A DNA stretch of 64,000 nt from Verrucomicrobiota bacterium (GTDB lineage: Bacteria > Verrucomicrobiota > Lentisphaeria > JABSQK01 > JAJFLO01): assembly GCA_021772615.1 (NCBI GenBank), contig JAJFLQ010000116.1:1-64000 (forward strand). The letters are read 5' to 3'. How positions within the stretch are numbered: the first letter of the stretch is position 1; the number at the start of each line of letters is the position of its first letter. Shown piece after piece: positions 8,980 through 18,406 of the stretch. The position numbers and the translations under genes were made by a program. The notes below the pieces were generated by a model, which ran no database searches, had not been told where the DNA came from, and worked only from the letters and a program-made list of their open reading frames with translations.

Positions 8980-10797
8980 ATGAACACATTACAGCACGAT
9001 CAAACGCCGTTTACCGTCCCGTTCGAAGCCACCTTCAACGAGCCGCTGTGCCAAACAGTAGCAGGTAAGATATCGAGACCGCTTACAACACTAACCGGAT
9101 TCCGCGACCTGTTTGGAATGTACCAGAGCTTGCTTCCGTGCGACGACAAGAAGCAGTTCATAACAAAGGCACTGACACGGCTGCGCGTCCGGAAGTCGGT
9201 CGGCCAGATCGATCTGGGCCGTATACCGGCAGACGGTCCCGTTGTTGCGACGGCCAATCACCCGTTCGGCCTACTCGAAGGCCTGGTATTTGCAGACACC
9301 GCGCTGGAACGGCGCAATGATATCAAGATCCTCGCCGGCTCGGCACTATCCGGCTTCGACAGCATCCGCGATCTGTTCATATTCATCGATCCGTACCGTC
9401 GCGCCGAAACAATCCGAAGCAACGCCGCCGGTATGCGACAAGCCATACATTGGGTACGCGAAGGCGGTATGCTGCTTGTTTTTCCGTCGGGAGCGATCTC
9501 GCGTTTCGAATTTCAGGAGCGCAGCGTAGTTGACCCACCGTGGCAGGCTGGAATCGCGCGAATCATCCAAAAGACCCGGGCATCTGTCCTACCCATTTAT
9601 TTCGCCGGTCACAACAGCACGACTTACCAGATATGCAGCAGGGTCCACAGCTCCGCTCGCCTGGCGTTGTTACCGCGCGAACTCAAGCGACAGCGCGGCC
9701 AAACAATTTCAATGCGGGTTGGCAATCCCCTTCCCTACCGGAAGCTGCCGCAAAGCGCAACGGACAGCGAACTTGTCGAGCACTTTCGCTTTCGCACATA
9801 CCTGCTCCGGCACAACGAAGGCCACTCGGCACACCCCCGCGAACCCGCGCCCGTCTCGCGCAACTATGCATCCATCACGCCAAGGACAAGGCAATCCGAT
9901 ATTGTGAACGAAATCAATAACCTGCCGCAACACACTCGTATGGTCGAAACCTCCGAGTACAGAGTATTTTGCGCAGAAGCAGCACTCATCCCGACAGTTC
10001 TCAACGAAATCGGACGACTCCGCGAAACCACATTTCGCAGTGTCGGCGAAGGTACAGGACGCTCATGCGACATAGACGCATACGATTCCTACTATCTGCA
10101 CAATTTTCTCTGGAACCACAAGACAAAGGAAGTGGTCGGCGCGTACCGCATTGGCCAGACCGACCGCATACTGAACAACTATGGCGTCGAAGGACTTTAC
10201 ACATACCGATTATTCGAGTTCGACGCCAACCTTATGCACGAACTCGACCCTGCTCTCGAGCTGGGACGATCATTCGTACGGGTCGAGTATCAACGCCAGT
10301 TTGCGCCGCTGCTGCTGCTGTGGAAGGGGATCGGCGCCTTCGTAGCAAGACACCCGCAGTACAGCCGTCTTTACGGCGCCGTCAGTATCAGCAACGCCTA
10401 CTCACACGCGTCGCGCGAGTTAATGAAAACGGTCCTGACCATGCACCACGCCGACACGTCACTGGCCGGCCTGCTGCGAGCACGGCATAAATTACCAGCT
10501 TACAGGATATCGGCACGAGAACAGGACGCCCTACAGAAGTGGGGCGGGGATATCGAGACGTTGTCGAGTTGGATCGCGGATCTCGAAACAGATATACAGG
10601 GCGTTCCTGTGTTAATCCGTCAATACCTCAAACTCGGCGGTCAATTTCTTGGCTTTAACGTCGACCCAAATTTTTCAAACACGCTCGACGGCTTTATTGT
10701 CGTCGATCTTCGAGAGGCACCGGAACGCCACCTCGCACGGTTACTTGGTAAAGAGGCAGCGTCCGCGATGGCGCCGCAATCACGCCATGACGTCTAA
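8980..10797 (+). CDS. OlsF-like bifunctional acyltransferase (PlsC-like + GNAT N-acyltransferase)
   Basis: A 605-residue protein with two parts. Residues about 60-290 are a lysophospholipid-acyltransferase-type domain with NHPFGLLEG (93-101) and FPSGAISRF (168-176). Residues about 330-600 are a hemolysin/OlsB-type GNAT N-acyltransferase. The same order is known in OlsF, where the C-terminal half acylates the amino group of ornithine and the N-terminal half adds the ester-linked acyl chain. The protein therefore likely makes an ornithine- or glycine-type aminolipid of the outer membrane. The ATG at 8980 is preferred over an earlier in-frame start because AAGGGAG lies just upstream. Confidence 0.82.
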   Translation: MNTLQHDQTPFTVPFEATFNEPLCQTVAGKISRPLTTLTGFRDLFGMYQSLLPCDDKKQFITKALTRLRVRKSVGQIDLGRIPADGPVVATANHPFGLLEGLVFADTALERRNDIKILAGSALSGFDSIRDLFIFIDPYRRAETIRSNAAGMRQAIHWVREGGMLLVFPSGAISRFEFQERSVVDPPWQAGIARIIQKTRASVLPIYFAGHNSTTYQICSRVHSSARLALLPRELKRQRGQTISMRVGNPLPYRKLPQSATDSELVEHFRFRTYLLRHNEGHSAHPREPAPVSRNYASITPRTRQSDIVNEINNLPQHTRMVETSEYRVFCAEAALIPTVLNEIGRLRETTFRSVGEGTGRSCDIDAYDSYYLHNFLWNHKTKEVVGAYRIGQTDRILNNYGVEGLYTYRLFEFDANLMHELDPALELGRSFVRVEYQRQFAPLLLLWKGIGAFVARHPQYSRLYGAVSISNAYSHASRELMKTVLTMHHADTSLAGLLRARHKLPAYRISAREQDALQKWGGDIETLSSWIADLETDIQGVPVLIRQYLKLGGQFLGFNVDPNFSNTLDGFIVVDLREAPERHLARLLGKEAASAMAPQSRHDV

Positions 10798-10830
10798 GTG
10801 ATCGGCGCTCCGAAAATTACGTCGACATCG

Positions 10831-10903
10831 GCGGTCTGGCGACAATAACATCTGGTCAGATCGGCTTTAGTAGGCCGATAACCGACCTCTATCGCCAGGC
10901 CGC
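10831..10903. repeat. Nested inverted repeats downstream of the acyltransferase
   Basis: The outer arms 10831-10842 (GCGGTCTGGCGA) and 10892-10903 (TCGCCAGGCCGC) pair with a single G-T mismatch. Between them ATCGGC and GCCGAT form a second hairpin. No T-run follows the outer stem on either strand. It could be a bidirectional terminator-like or structured 3' element between convergent genes. Confidence 0.4.
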
Positions 10904-10945
10904 TTTCGATTCGACGCCCAACCCAGCCTTGCGGACTACGGCGTT

Positions 10946-11224
10946 TCAATCGTCGAAGTCATCACCGTCATCGTCATCGAATAAATCATCCATGAGGTCC
11001 GGAGAATTTTCGGCCACCATACCGACCGCGTCGAAAAATGTGCCCATGGATTCACATAGATTCTGAATCGTTTCAGCGTGAAGCTTTCGTTCTGCGGGGT
11101 CTTTGCACTCAGACAACATTTTGATACTTCTAAGCGCTTCTTCGGAAAGCCCCTGTAGAATTTGATCCATATCTTCCATGATAATTTGCCCAATCTTGTT
11201 TCGGGACTGACGTTCGAACACCAT
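10946..11224 (-). CDS. Small acidic hypothetical protein
   Basis: I do not recognise the family. The 92-residue frame is mainly helical with a very acidic C-terminus rich in Asp from about residue 80. The first Met has AGGA 11 bases upstream. An internal ATG at 11179 would give a 77-residue protein. The coherent amphipathic composition favours this frame over the overlapping 85-codon one. It stands alone between the acyltransferase and the glycosyltransferase group, with no domain that suggests a function. Confidence 0.5.
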   Translation of the reverse strand: MVFERQSRNKIGQIIMEDMDQILQGLSEEALRSIKMLSECKDPAERKLHAETIQNLCESMGTFFDAVGMVAENSPDLMDDLFDDDDGDDFDD

Positions 11225-11327
11225 GAAACATTCAGTCCTAATTAAACTCTTTACCCGCCGATACCTGCCCTAATATAGTTAGACGTTGTCCGTTGTCAAC
11301 GATCGGGCTTGCCGTGTAAACACACGA

Positions 11328-11834
11328 TCAAGGCGGCTGCGATTCACGGCCCACTTCACGAACATCGACCTCAGGTTTGTTATTTTGATAACGGAATGTA
11401 ATGACAAATGCCACGTCGTGATGCTGCAGCCATGTGACCGTCGGCATATGGTTAACCGCGAGAATATCTTCTGATCCGCGCAACATGATTTCGGATTCGG
11501 AGACGAATACGCGCCGGGGAAACAGGAAATATGTTGCTCGCATGAATTGTACGTATACAAATGTACCGTCCGCAACTGGTTCCAGTCCATCAAACCGCAG
11601 GAAGACGTTGCCATATGGCACTCGAGTGAGGTAAAACGAGTCGATCCCCTGAATGAATGCATTTTCGAAGACAGGCGATATACCGGCAGTTACGCGAGTC
11701 AGCATCTGGCGAGTAAACGGCGCCGCCAGAACTGAATATACCGACCACACGACACAGCAGCAGAGGATCAGGGTTAGCAGGCGGGCCCGCAACGTGCACA
11801 GACGTTTGAGGTCCATCTTATTCGGAATCGACAT
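11328..11834 (-). CDS. Single-pass membrane protein of unknown function in GT39 operon
   Basis: A 168-residue protein with one hydrophobic segment near the N-terminus (RLLTLILCCCVVWSVYSVLA) and a soluble, probably periplasmic, remainder. I do not recognise a family. The ATG at 11834 is chosen because AGGAAAG lies 5 bases ahead; the frame continues upstream to 11981 but overlaps the preceding gene. It is the third gene of a minus-strand unit after two GT39-type glycosyltransferases, so it may assist glycosylation at the membrane. That is inference from position only. Confidence 0.6.
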   Translation of the reverse strand: MSIPNKMDLKRLCTLRARLLTLILCCCVVWSVYSVLAAPFTRQMLTRVTAGISPVFENAFIQGIDSFYLTRVPYGNVFLRFDGLEPVADGTFVYVQFMRATYFLFPRRVFVSESEIMLRGSEDILAVNHMPTVTWLQHHDVAFVITFRYQNNKPEVDVREVGRESQPP

Positions 11835-11890
11835 ATTTTCTTTCCTGAAGAATTCACGTGCGTCGCGTTGTCGCGGCACGGACATCCCGC

Positions 11891-13411
11891 CTAAGGCACC
11901 CTTTGCCGTTGATGCGGAATCCGCACATACACATGGGCGCCGGCAATCGAGTCTGCCGGATAGTAGTGCTTCTGCAGCCACGCGCGAAATGCACTATCGA
12001 TGGGATTGAGTAAAATGCATGCGAACGGTGGGGCGCGCTGCAGCTCCTCAAATACCTGTTTCCAGGTCGTAACCTTCATCGACACATGTGTCCAAGCAAC
12101 GAAAAAGCGTGTAGCCGGCTGATTACGGGAGTAAAAATAGATACCCGGATGCGAGCCGTCGACGAATAGACGTGTATCGATTACGCCCTTCTCCGCCAGC
12201 ACCTTGCCGATATGCCGGTCTCGTACGAACCAGCTGTTGTTCCCGTGCTTCTCGTAACTGATTTCCTCTGGAGTCTTCAGGAGATAAGACCGCGTTGTAA
12301 ATGCGAGCGTATAGGCAATACCTAATACCAAAAGAGATATGGCGACGCGTTGCCTCAGCCAGGATACAGCGTAAAACGTACCGATCACGACAAAGGGTGT
12401 CAACAATACATAGTAATGTGGAAAATTATCTTCCGGCAACGCGACGGCTACAGCTGAAGCGAAAAAGAAACATGGAAAAACAATCGACGCAACGCCCTGC
12501 CGCAACGTTACGATCTGACGTACCGCAGCTACTGTTGCCGCAATAACGAATGGCAATAGTGCAACAATCGCAGCATTGAACGGAATTTTCATAAACACCC
12601 CGCCGACGCGCCACAGCGTGTTACCCTCACCGACAACATGGCTCGCATTATTCCGTAGCTGCTCGACCACGAAGTACGGGCCATAACCGGCGCTCCAGTA
12701 TACAATAATATGGACTCCGGCAAGTATGACGAGCGCCGCAATCGTGCGAATCGCCAGACCACCCCACCGTCCACTATCACGCCGACATGCAACAATAAAC
12801 GGTATCATCAGGTAGGGCAAAGTTACTTGCTTGATAAGCAGGGACGTAACCAGAACCATGTAGCCCAGCCATAGATACAACTCATGGCCGTTACGCTCAA
12901 AAATGCGCAAACAAATATATGCACCGATGATGAACGGTAACAGAAATATCTCGACATTAGCGCCGTTGGCATGGCATTGGACCATACACAGAACCAACGA
13001 CCAGAGGATGAGAGTGCCGAACACGATGACACGGCGCCCCAAGGTCTCAGCCAAAATCATCCAGATAAACAGAGTGGTAATAACCGTCGCGAATGTGGCA
13101 AGGATCCGCGGCGCCTGTTCATCGTATCCGAACCACGTAACGGCGGCGCGGTACAGTACGAACGTCCCGATAGGCTTGTTATCCCACAACGTCGTATAGG
13201 GTTTTCCGCCATGGCGCCAATCTTCCGCGATCAACGCGTACACCGATTCATCGGCATCCAGGGGCTCCTGCCAGCTGTGCTGTCTCAAAAAAAATACCAG
13301 CGGCAACACAACGACGAGAACAGCGATCAACAATACATGTCTATCACCAGGTGACGTCCCAATCTCAATCTTTGAAATGCCCTGAGATTGCAATGGTGGT
13401 TGTTCACTCAT
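11891..13411 (-). CDS. GT39/PMT_2-type membrane glycosyltransferase
   Basis: A 506-residue polytopic protein with a short cytoplasmic tail then about 10-12 hydrophobic segments. After the first segment comes the acidic motif DADES, as in ArnT/PMT-fold enzymes that use polyprenyl-phosphate sugars as donors at the periplasmic face. The C-terminal soluble part is about 100 residues. It overlaps the end of the upstream glycosyltransferase by 8 bases, implying translational coupling. The acceptor is unknown. Confidence 0.8.
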   Translation of the reverse strand: MSEQPPLQSQGISKIEIGTSPGDRHVLLIAVLVVVLPLVFFLRQHSWQEPLDADESVYALIAEDWRHGGKPYTTLWDNKPIGTFVLYRAAVTWFGYDEQAPRILATFATVITTLFIWMILAETLGRRVIVFGTLILWSLVLCMVQCHANGANVEIFLLPFIIGAYICLRIFERNGHELYLWLGYMVLVTSLLIKQVTLPYLMIPFIVACRRDSGRWGGLAIRTIAALVILAGVHIIVYWSAGYGPYFVVEQLRNNASHVVGEGNTLWRVGGVFMKIPFNAAIVALLPFVIAATVAAVRQIVTLRQGVASIVFPCFFFASAVAVALPEDNFPHYYVLLTPFVVIGTFYAVSWLRQRVAISLLVLGIAYTLAFTTRSYLLKTPEEISYEKHGNNSWFVRDRHIGKVLAEKGVIDTRLFVDGSHPGIYFYSRNQPATRFFVAWTHVSMKVTTWKQVFEELQRAPPFACILLNPIDSAFRAWLQKHYYPADSIAGAHVYVRIPHQRQRVP

Positions 13412-14840
13412 ATCTCACCGTGAGGCGGCCGCTGTAATCTCGCGGTGTCCGCGCGTAGTCGATCAAAACACGAATGGTGTCGGGAGGAATTGAATCGGAG
13501 GAGGCGGTGTCCCCATACAACCTGCCGAGTAAACGAAGGGTATGCGGGAATTGTTGGTAGTTACGCACCGTGCTCGCGACGAGCGCCGTTGACGGCCGCG
13601 TTCCCAACCGGGCAGCTACATCGATCTGATTCTTGAGTGTAGCGCCGTAAGCCATGCTCTGGTTGCCGCCGTGAATATGAATCATATTTACGACGATAAA
13701 TAGGCATGCCGCCATCGAAAATGCATACAACAGGCATAAGACACGATGCACACGACCCAGCTCGCGTAATGACATGAAACGCCAGATGAAATAAAAACTG
13801 GCGGGCCATCCGGCGACGTGATAATGCGGCTGATGCGTTTGCCCGGATACTACGAAAAACACCGTCTGCAGCACAATAACAATCAGTGCGATAGCGGCGA
13901 CTTTATCGTGAAGTGACCACGTGCGTCGCACAATCCGGGTTTGACGCAGATCGCCGGCAGCATGCAGGATACCGAGCACAAAAAATACGAGGCCGGCAGC
14001 AGTCATCACGATCAGTACCGAAAGCAGTGGCTGAACAACCACAATCTGGTCGAAGAACATCTCCGGGTAGAAAATACGCCCCCAATGCACGAATGAGAAG
14101 TACGTGGCGCCGCCCGCTGCACGAATAGCGTTCACAACGGGCGTCGATGCGCGATGGGACTCCACCGCCATCTGTCCAGGAATTTCCACGACAAACGGCA
14201 TCAAAACCATAGTCGATACTGCCGCTACTGCCAGTACGCGTGGCCAATGGATCCGAATCCACGAGCGTCCAAAGACGGCAACGCCGGCGATATACGCCGC
14301 CGCGGGTATCGCCGACATCGGATGGATATATAACTGCAGCACAATCAGCGACGCGCCAATGACTACCCATTTGAGACTCGGCCGATTCAGGAATGCGACA
14401 CAGGCTGTAAATACGCCTGCAGCGAGTGGTATGAGAAAACAGTTGTCCCACAACATGCGATTATATATATACAGGAACGGTGACAACAAGACAACCAGCA
14501 TTGCATACCTGCTGTATGCCAGCAGCGACGACAAATGCACCATAAAACCAAGGATCAGACTCCACACAAGAATATTTTTGATCATGCTTATGAGAATCAG
14601 GTCTCTCGTGAAAACAAGAAACACCTGATAGATCCAGGTCGGTACAGGTCCGTAATGAATGCCAACCGTCCCCACCAGCCCATGACGTGCCGGACGACCC
14701 TGCGCGTTCGCATCCAGGGCGCTTGTTATCAGCAGTGCTTCGTCGTTTATGAACGGCGCATCGCCTGGCCACGCAACAACGAGAATCAACAGCAGCGCTG
14801 CAACTGCCTTAAAAACAGGTGGTCTATTAAAGTGGTCCAT
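13404..14840 (-). CDS. GT39-like membrane glycosyltransferase
   Basis: A 478-residue polytopic protein with the first periplasmic-loop motif FINDEA typical of the GT-C fold and at least ten hydrophobic segments. AAGGT precedes the ATG. It is first in a three-gene minus-strand unit with a second GT39-type enzyme and a small membrane protein. Its start faces the ExbB-like operon, so 14841-15149 is a divergent promoter region. Donor and acceptor cannot be predicted. Confidence 0.72.
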   Translation of the reverse strand: MDHFNRPPVFKAVAALLLILVVAWPGDAPFINDEALLITSALDANAQGRPARHGLVGTVGIHYGPVPTWIYQVFLVFTRDLILISMIKNILVWSLILGFMVHLSSLLAYSRYAMLVVLLSPFLYIYNRMLWDNCFLIPLAAGVFTACVAFLNRPSLKWVVIGASLIVLQLYIHPMSAIPAAAYIAGVAVFGRSWIRIHWPRVLAVAAVSTMVLMPFVVEIPGQMAVESHRASTPVVNAIRAAGGATYFSFVHWGRIFYPEMFFDQIVVVQPLLSVLIVMTAAGLVFFVLGILHAAGDLRQTRIVRRTWSLHDKVAAIALIVIVLQTVFFVVSGQTHQPHYHVAGWPASFYFIWRFMSLRELGRVHRVLCLLYAFSMAACLFIVVNMIHIHGGNQSMAYGATLKNQIDVAARLGTRPSTALVASTVRNYQQFPHTLRLLGRLYGDTASSDSIPPDTIRVLIDYARTPRDYSGRLTVRYE

Positions 14841-15149
14841 GATTACCTTTGGATTCCAGGTGCTGCACGGCTGTATCGACTATCCGTGTCTGACGCCACG
14901 CAATCTCGGTACAATCACAGCGGCGATTCACGCAGCGCATGCGGTCGCTGGACGTCGCAAATCCTACGTCGACACACCCCAGCCTGCCTTCGCGAAGCCG
15001 AGTGGCGACATCCCCGCCGTGCCGGTTGCAAACAACTCAAAACGAACGTATTATTTAGATCTTGAAGCCGCCAGCTGATTCTGCCGTTGCGGTAAAAGAG
15101 CGTACGCCACGTCAGCGGCCCCTCGCGACTCCACTGTTTACACGGTGCC
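14841..15149. other. Divergent promoter region between GT39 genes and the ExbB-like operon
   Basis: 309 bases with no supported gene. It holds a well-matched plus-strand promoter at 15026-15054, listed separately. Frames crossing it only shadow neighbouring genes. Confidence 0.5.
15026..15054 (+). promoter_or_regulatory. Sigma-70-like promoter of the ExbB/ExbD/PrsW operon
   Basis: A TTGCAA (15026-15031) and a TATTAT (15049-15054) are separated by exactly 17 bases. Transcription would start near 15061, leaving a leader of about 90 bases before the ATG at 15150. Confidence 0.5.
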
Positions 15150-16136
15150 ATGATCCCAAAAACAAAAAAATGTCCGGAATGCAGTGCAGAGTTGGGTGCC
15201 GACTACATGCACTGTACTGCGTGCAATGCGTATGTGCTGGATGTGTCACCCTGGAAATGCTCCGGCAACCTATTGGCTGTTTCCGGAGCGCTGCTGGCCT
15301 GGCTGTTATTCTCTCTCGTGCTGAGTCTCCTGAATGTATCGCTGGCTTCAGTGGTGAGCGATGGAATTTCGCAGAGCATTACGGTATTGACGTTTTACGG
15401 CTTGCTGCTTGTTACCATACGATGGCGGAACACTACACGACAAATCAACGCGCTGCGCGTCGTCCGTCATCTCTGCGCAGGCACATCGACATTGCGCGAA
15501 ATCTCAATGACGCATGTGCGGAATCTGCTCGAATCTCAAAACCTTGGCCCGTACAATAGCCTCATTGCTTACCAGCGGCTTCACTGGCAGATTGCCGCCG
15601 CAGAGCATAACGGCACCACGGTGTTGGACACGATAAAACTGCAATCGGACATCGACTGGGACTCACTGGAAAGCTCGTTTACACAAGCTCAGTTCCTGAT
15701 TTGGCTGCTTCCTACAGCGGGCTTTCTAGGTACAGTCTACGGTATGACTGAGGCACTGCAATCGTTTTCTACTGTCGTCACAAAAAACAGCGAACTCGGC
15801 TTCCACTCCGGGTTAACCGCAACCGCACAGGGACTGGGGATCGCATTTCACACCACGCTAGTGGGACTCGCTGCGGTAATTCCTCTTCTCGCTTATACCA
15901 GCGCACTCAGACGAAAATCTCAGCTGTTTCTGGAGCAGGCGGACAAATTCTTTCTTCGTCTTGCGGGCCGGCCTTCTCTACCAGACGATGTCAATAAACG
16001 TGTGTCCGGGGACGATGCATCGCCGAACGTGATAACGGCACTTGCCTCGGACGTGCCGCCGGCACCGGTCCCGATCGCAACACCCGCACCCGAAATGATA
16101 CCCGAAACGCCCGCTTTTTCTACCGATCTAAATTAA
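15150..16136 (+). CDS. Zinc-ribbon MotA/TolQ/ExbB-type proton channel subunit
   Basis: A 328-residue inner-membrane protein. A four-Cys zinc ribbon comes first (CPEC at 8-11, CTAC at 22-25), then hydrophobic segments near 38-60 and 70-90, a cytoplasmic loop, and the conserved ExbB/TolQ core: WLLPTAGFLGTVYGMTEAL (about 183-204) and TAQGLGIAFHTTLVGLAAVI (about 232-251) with small residues and Thr in the channel helices. A Pro/Ala-rich tail ends it. ExbB/TolQ proteins form pentamers that pass protons to drive an ExbD/TolR partner. A zinc ribbon is not part of the canonical proteins. It is the first gene of a five-gene unit; the next start is 17 bases on. Confidence 0.85.
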   Translation: MIPKTKKCPECSAELGADYMHCTACNAYVLDVSPWKCSGNLLAVSGALLAWLLFSLVLSLLNVSLASVVSDGISQSITVLTFYGLLLVTIRWRNTTRQINALRVVRHLCAGTSTLREISMTHVRNLLESQNLGPYNSLIAYQRLHWQIAAAEHNGTTVLDTIKLQSDIDWDSLESSFTQAQFLIWLLPTAGFLGTVYGMTEALQSFSTVVTKNSELGFHSGLTATAQGLGIAFHTTLVGLAAVIPLLAYTSALRRKSQLFLEQADKFFLRLAGRPSLPDDVNKRVSGDDASPNVITALASDVPPAPVPIATPAPEMIPETPAFSTDLN

Positions 16137-16153
16137 CGGCAATCGCCTGCAGC

Positions 16154-16702
16154 ATGAAAATCCGCAGCCGACATCATTTGCACAGACACAAACTCACCCT
16201 GCCGACCCTGCCGTTCCTGGCAATCATGCTCGGATTGATGAGTGTGATGGCATTGACCACCATTGCAATTTCCGTCGAGAAGCGCCGCGACATCCAAGAA
16301 ACAACCGTTGTCGAACTGGTCGGCGTACCGGCGGATTTTGTCCCGTTTCATATTCGCTGTAAGCACTCCGGCGCCGCCTGGCTCGATGATCAAGGCGTCT
16401 GGCAGGAATTTTCGATCTCTGATATTCTCGCGATGTACGGCGAGAGCGCCGCCTACGGGGGTGGCGCCAACACGGATTGGGACAGCCCTTTTATGCAATT
16501 TCTAACCGAGAAAATCGAAGAGAATAAGATACTGAGTTTCGTCAGAAAACAAAACACGTTGATCCTCTGGGTCGAACCCGAAGGCATCGATGTCGCTGCG
16601 CTGATCCAATACGTGGTTTCTAAGCGAGACTTTCCACTACGGGTTGGCCTGTTGCCGGTAATGGAAGGCGAGGATATTCTGGATGACCGAACAATCCGAT
16701 AA
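16154..16702 (+). CDS. ExbD/TolR-like protein 1, lacking the transmembrane Asp
   Basis: A 182-residue protein with the ExbD layout: short basic cytoplasmic N-terminus, one hydrophobic helix (about 17-40, PFLAIMLGLMSVMALTTIAI) and a periplasmic domain. The ExbD/TolR family normally has an essential Asp at the cytoplasmic end of that helix. None is present here. The assignment rests on topology and position between an ExbB-like gene and a clearer ExbD-like gene, which it overlaps by 20 bases. It may be a structural, non-protonatable partner in a heterodimer. Confidence 0.6.
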   Translation: MKIRSRHHLHRHKLTLPTLPFLAIMLGLMSVMALTTIAISVEKRRDIQETTVVELVGVPADFVPFHIRCKHSGAAWLDDQGVWQEFSISDILAMYGESAAYGGGANTDWDSPFMQFLTEKIEENKILSFVRKQNTLILWVEPEGIDVAALIQYVVSKRDFPLRVGLLPVMEGEDILDDRTIR

Positions 16703-17330
16703 TTCCATCGACCTCAGCGCACTGATCGACATCATTTCCAACATGGCGGGAATGATGATTCTTCTGGCCTGCGTTGCAGTTCTGGTGAACAGGAATGTCA
16801 TCCGCGAGACAACCGATGACGCGGTATCCGTAAAATCCATATCGTTTCCCCTCGCCTACGTCCCGGAAAAGCGGTCGCTCACGTTATGCCTGAAGTATGA
16901 TCGCCTGTATACACTTCCTGAACGAGCGCTACTCACTGCCGTCACTGAGCGCGCCAAAGCGGGAGAACCGGTGCAATCGTTGCGTCTTACAGAAAATGGC
17001 GTCGATTCTGAGATCGTTCTGACGCCGACACTTACAGGATTTCGATTTCAGTATAAGCTGCTGCCGGATGGCGGGTTGGCATTGGGTGCAGCGGATCAAA
17101 CCGTGGAAATTCTGGATACGATCGTCGCCGAATTTCCAGCAGACCGATATTTTTTCGTCTTCCATACGTGGCCCGAGTGTTTTCCGGAGTTCCGTGACAT
17201 CCGCGAATACCTGTTTGAACGTGGTGTGGAGGTTGGTTGGTCGCCGCGCACGGATGATCCGGAATCGTACGATATCGTTTACTCGATGGGCGAGTACGAC
17301 GAGACATTATCGACCATAAAGGCACAATGA
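16683..17330 (+). CDS. ExbD/TolR-like protein 2, with the conserved Asp
   Basis: A 215-residue protein with a short N-terminus, a single hydrophobic helix containing D16 (LSALIDIISNMAGMMILL) and a periplasmic domain of about 170 residues. The Leu-Ile-Asp context matches the protonatable Asp of ExbD/TolR/MotB-type stators. It starts inside the previous gene (20-base overlap) and its stop overlaps the next start as ATGA. It likely pairs with the ExbB-like pentamer and the Asp-less ExbD-like protein. Confidence 0.72.
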   Translation: MTEQSDNSIDLSALIDIISNMAGMMILLACVAVLVNRNVIRETTDDAVSVKSISFPLAYVPEKRSLTLCLKYDRLYTLPERALLTAVTERAKAGEPVQSLRLTENGVDSEIVLTPTLTGFRFQYKLLPDGGLALGAADQTVEILDTIVAEFPADRYFFVFHTWPECFPEFRDIREYLFERGVEVGWSPRTDDPESYDIVYSMGEYDETLSTIKAQ

Positions 17331-18406
17331 CTGGTATGCGCATGCAACCGTCGGATTCAGACAAGGTCCTCCCTCCCGGCTACCCCGAGGCGTCATTACA
17401 AGCCCGGCCGGTTGGAGGTTCGCACCTACGCGGAGAGTACATTCTACGATTCGTTCTCGTCTGCCTGAGTGTACTCGTTGTAGCAGCATCGCTGGCATAC
17501 ATAAAATTTCCTCAGAAAAACCCGCCGATGTGGGAATTTCTAATGAATTATCACAAGCAGAATAAATCATTCTGGGAGCGACTACTGGAACATGCCAGAC
17601 CAGTAGCGACCCAATTGGACAAATGGAGACAGGCGGCCAGTTCGGGTCACCGCGTAAGCAGTGATGCAACTGCGACACCGGCCCGGCCGGGCCTCTCCGG
17701 CTTGACCATGAGCAAGGAGCACCTTGCCTTGCGTGAAACCGCTCTGGCACAGCTGGTCTTGTACGATCGCTACAAACTCCCGGAGGAGGAAGTGTGGGCC
17801 ACCGTGAAGAAGACGCGATCCGTGGGGCCCTTTCGAGATTACGAAGAGAAACGTTTCCTCTCCGAAATCGCGTGGATGACGTATCAGGACGACAAGGCCA
17901 ATAAGGAGATCCTACAACATCTGCGGCGCACAGCAACGGAGCTTGTGCAAAAACCATCAGCCATATTCGAAGACTATCTGAATGTAGGCATCACACATCT
18001 GCTTACTGGGGACGCCGATGTCGCGATCGGATACTTGCAGGAGGCGCTCGAACGATGGCCCGCGCCCGGCCGGGCACGGGGAAATGTCTATCTCGGCCTC
18101 ATGATCGCCCACGCCACGCAAGGACATCGTCAGCACGTTTTCAGAATGCTGGCTGGGTTCAAGGCAAACTATCCGGACTGGCTCTATGTCGAAACCTATA
18201 TACCCGATCTCACACAACTCACCGAGGTGTACCCCGATGCAGCGCTGCTCCACGTCATACACGGCAGATTACGAGAATTCGTTTATGATTACGCGTCAGC
18301 CCAGGAAAGTTATCGCCACGCTCTTAACATGGCTGATCTTGATATAGTTGGCAAGACCACTGTGAGAAACTGGGTCGGCACAATAGAGGACGTTGCACTC
18401 CCATGA
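17327..18406 (+). CDS. Membrane-anchored TPR-like protein
   Basis: A 359-residue protein with a Pro-rich cytoplasmic head, one hydrophobic helix (about 42-62, ILRFVLVCLSVLVVAASLAY) and a long helical periplasmic part. The region around 215-350 (ending in HALNMADLDIVG) has helix-pair spacing like tetratricopeptide repeats, which usually bind proteins. Its ATG overlaps the previous stop (ATGA) and its TGA overlaps the next start, so it is tightly coupled to the ExbD-like and PrsW-like genes. It may be a scaffold or the substrate of the protease. No enzymatic motif is visible. Confidence 0.6.
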   Translation: MTGMRMQPSDSDKVLPPGYPEASLQARPVGGSHLRGEYILRFVLVCLSVLVVAASLAYIKFPQKNPPMWEFLMNYHKQNKSFWERLLEHARPVATQLDKWRQAASSGHRVSSDATATPARPGLSGLTMSKEHLALRETALAQLVLYDRYKLPEEEVWATVKKTRSVGPFRDYEEKRFLSEIAWMTYQDDKANKEILQHLRRTATELVQKPSAIFEDYLNVGITHLLTGDADVAIGYLQEALERWPAPGRARGNVYLGLMIAHATQGHRQHVFRMLAGFKANYPDWLYVETYIPDLTQLTEVYPDAALLHVIHGRLREFVYDYASAQESYRHALNMADLDIVGKTTVRNWVGTIEDVALP

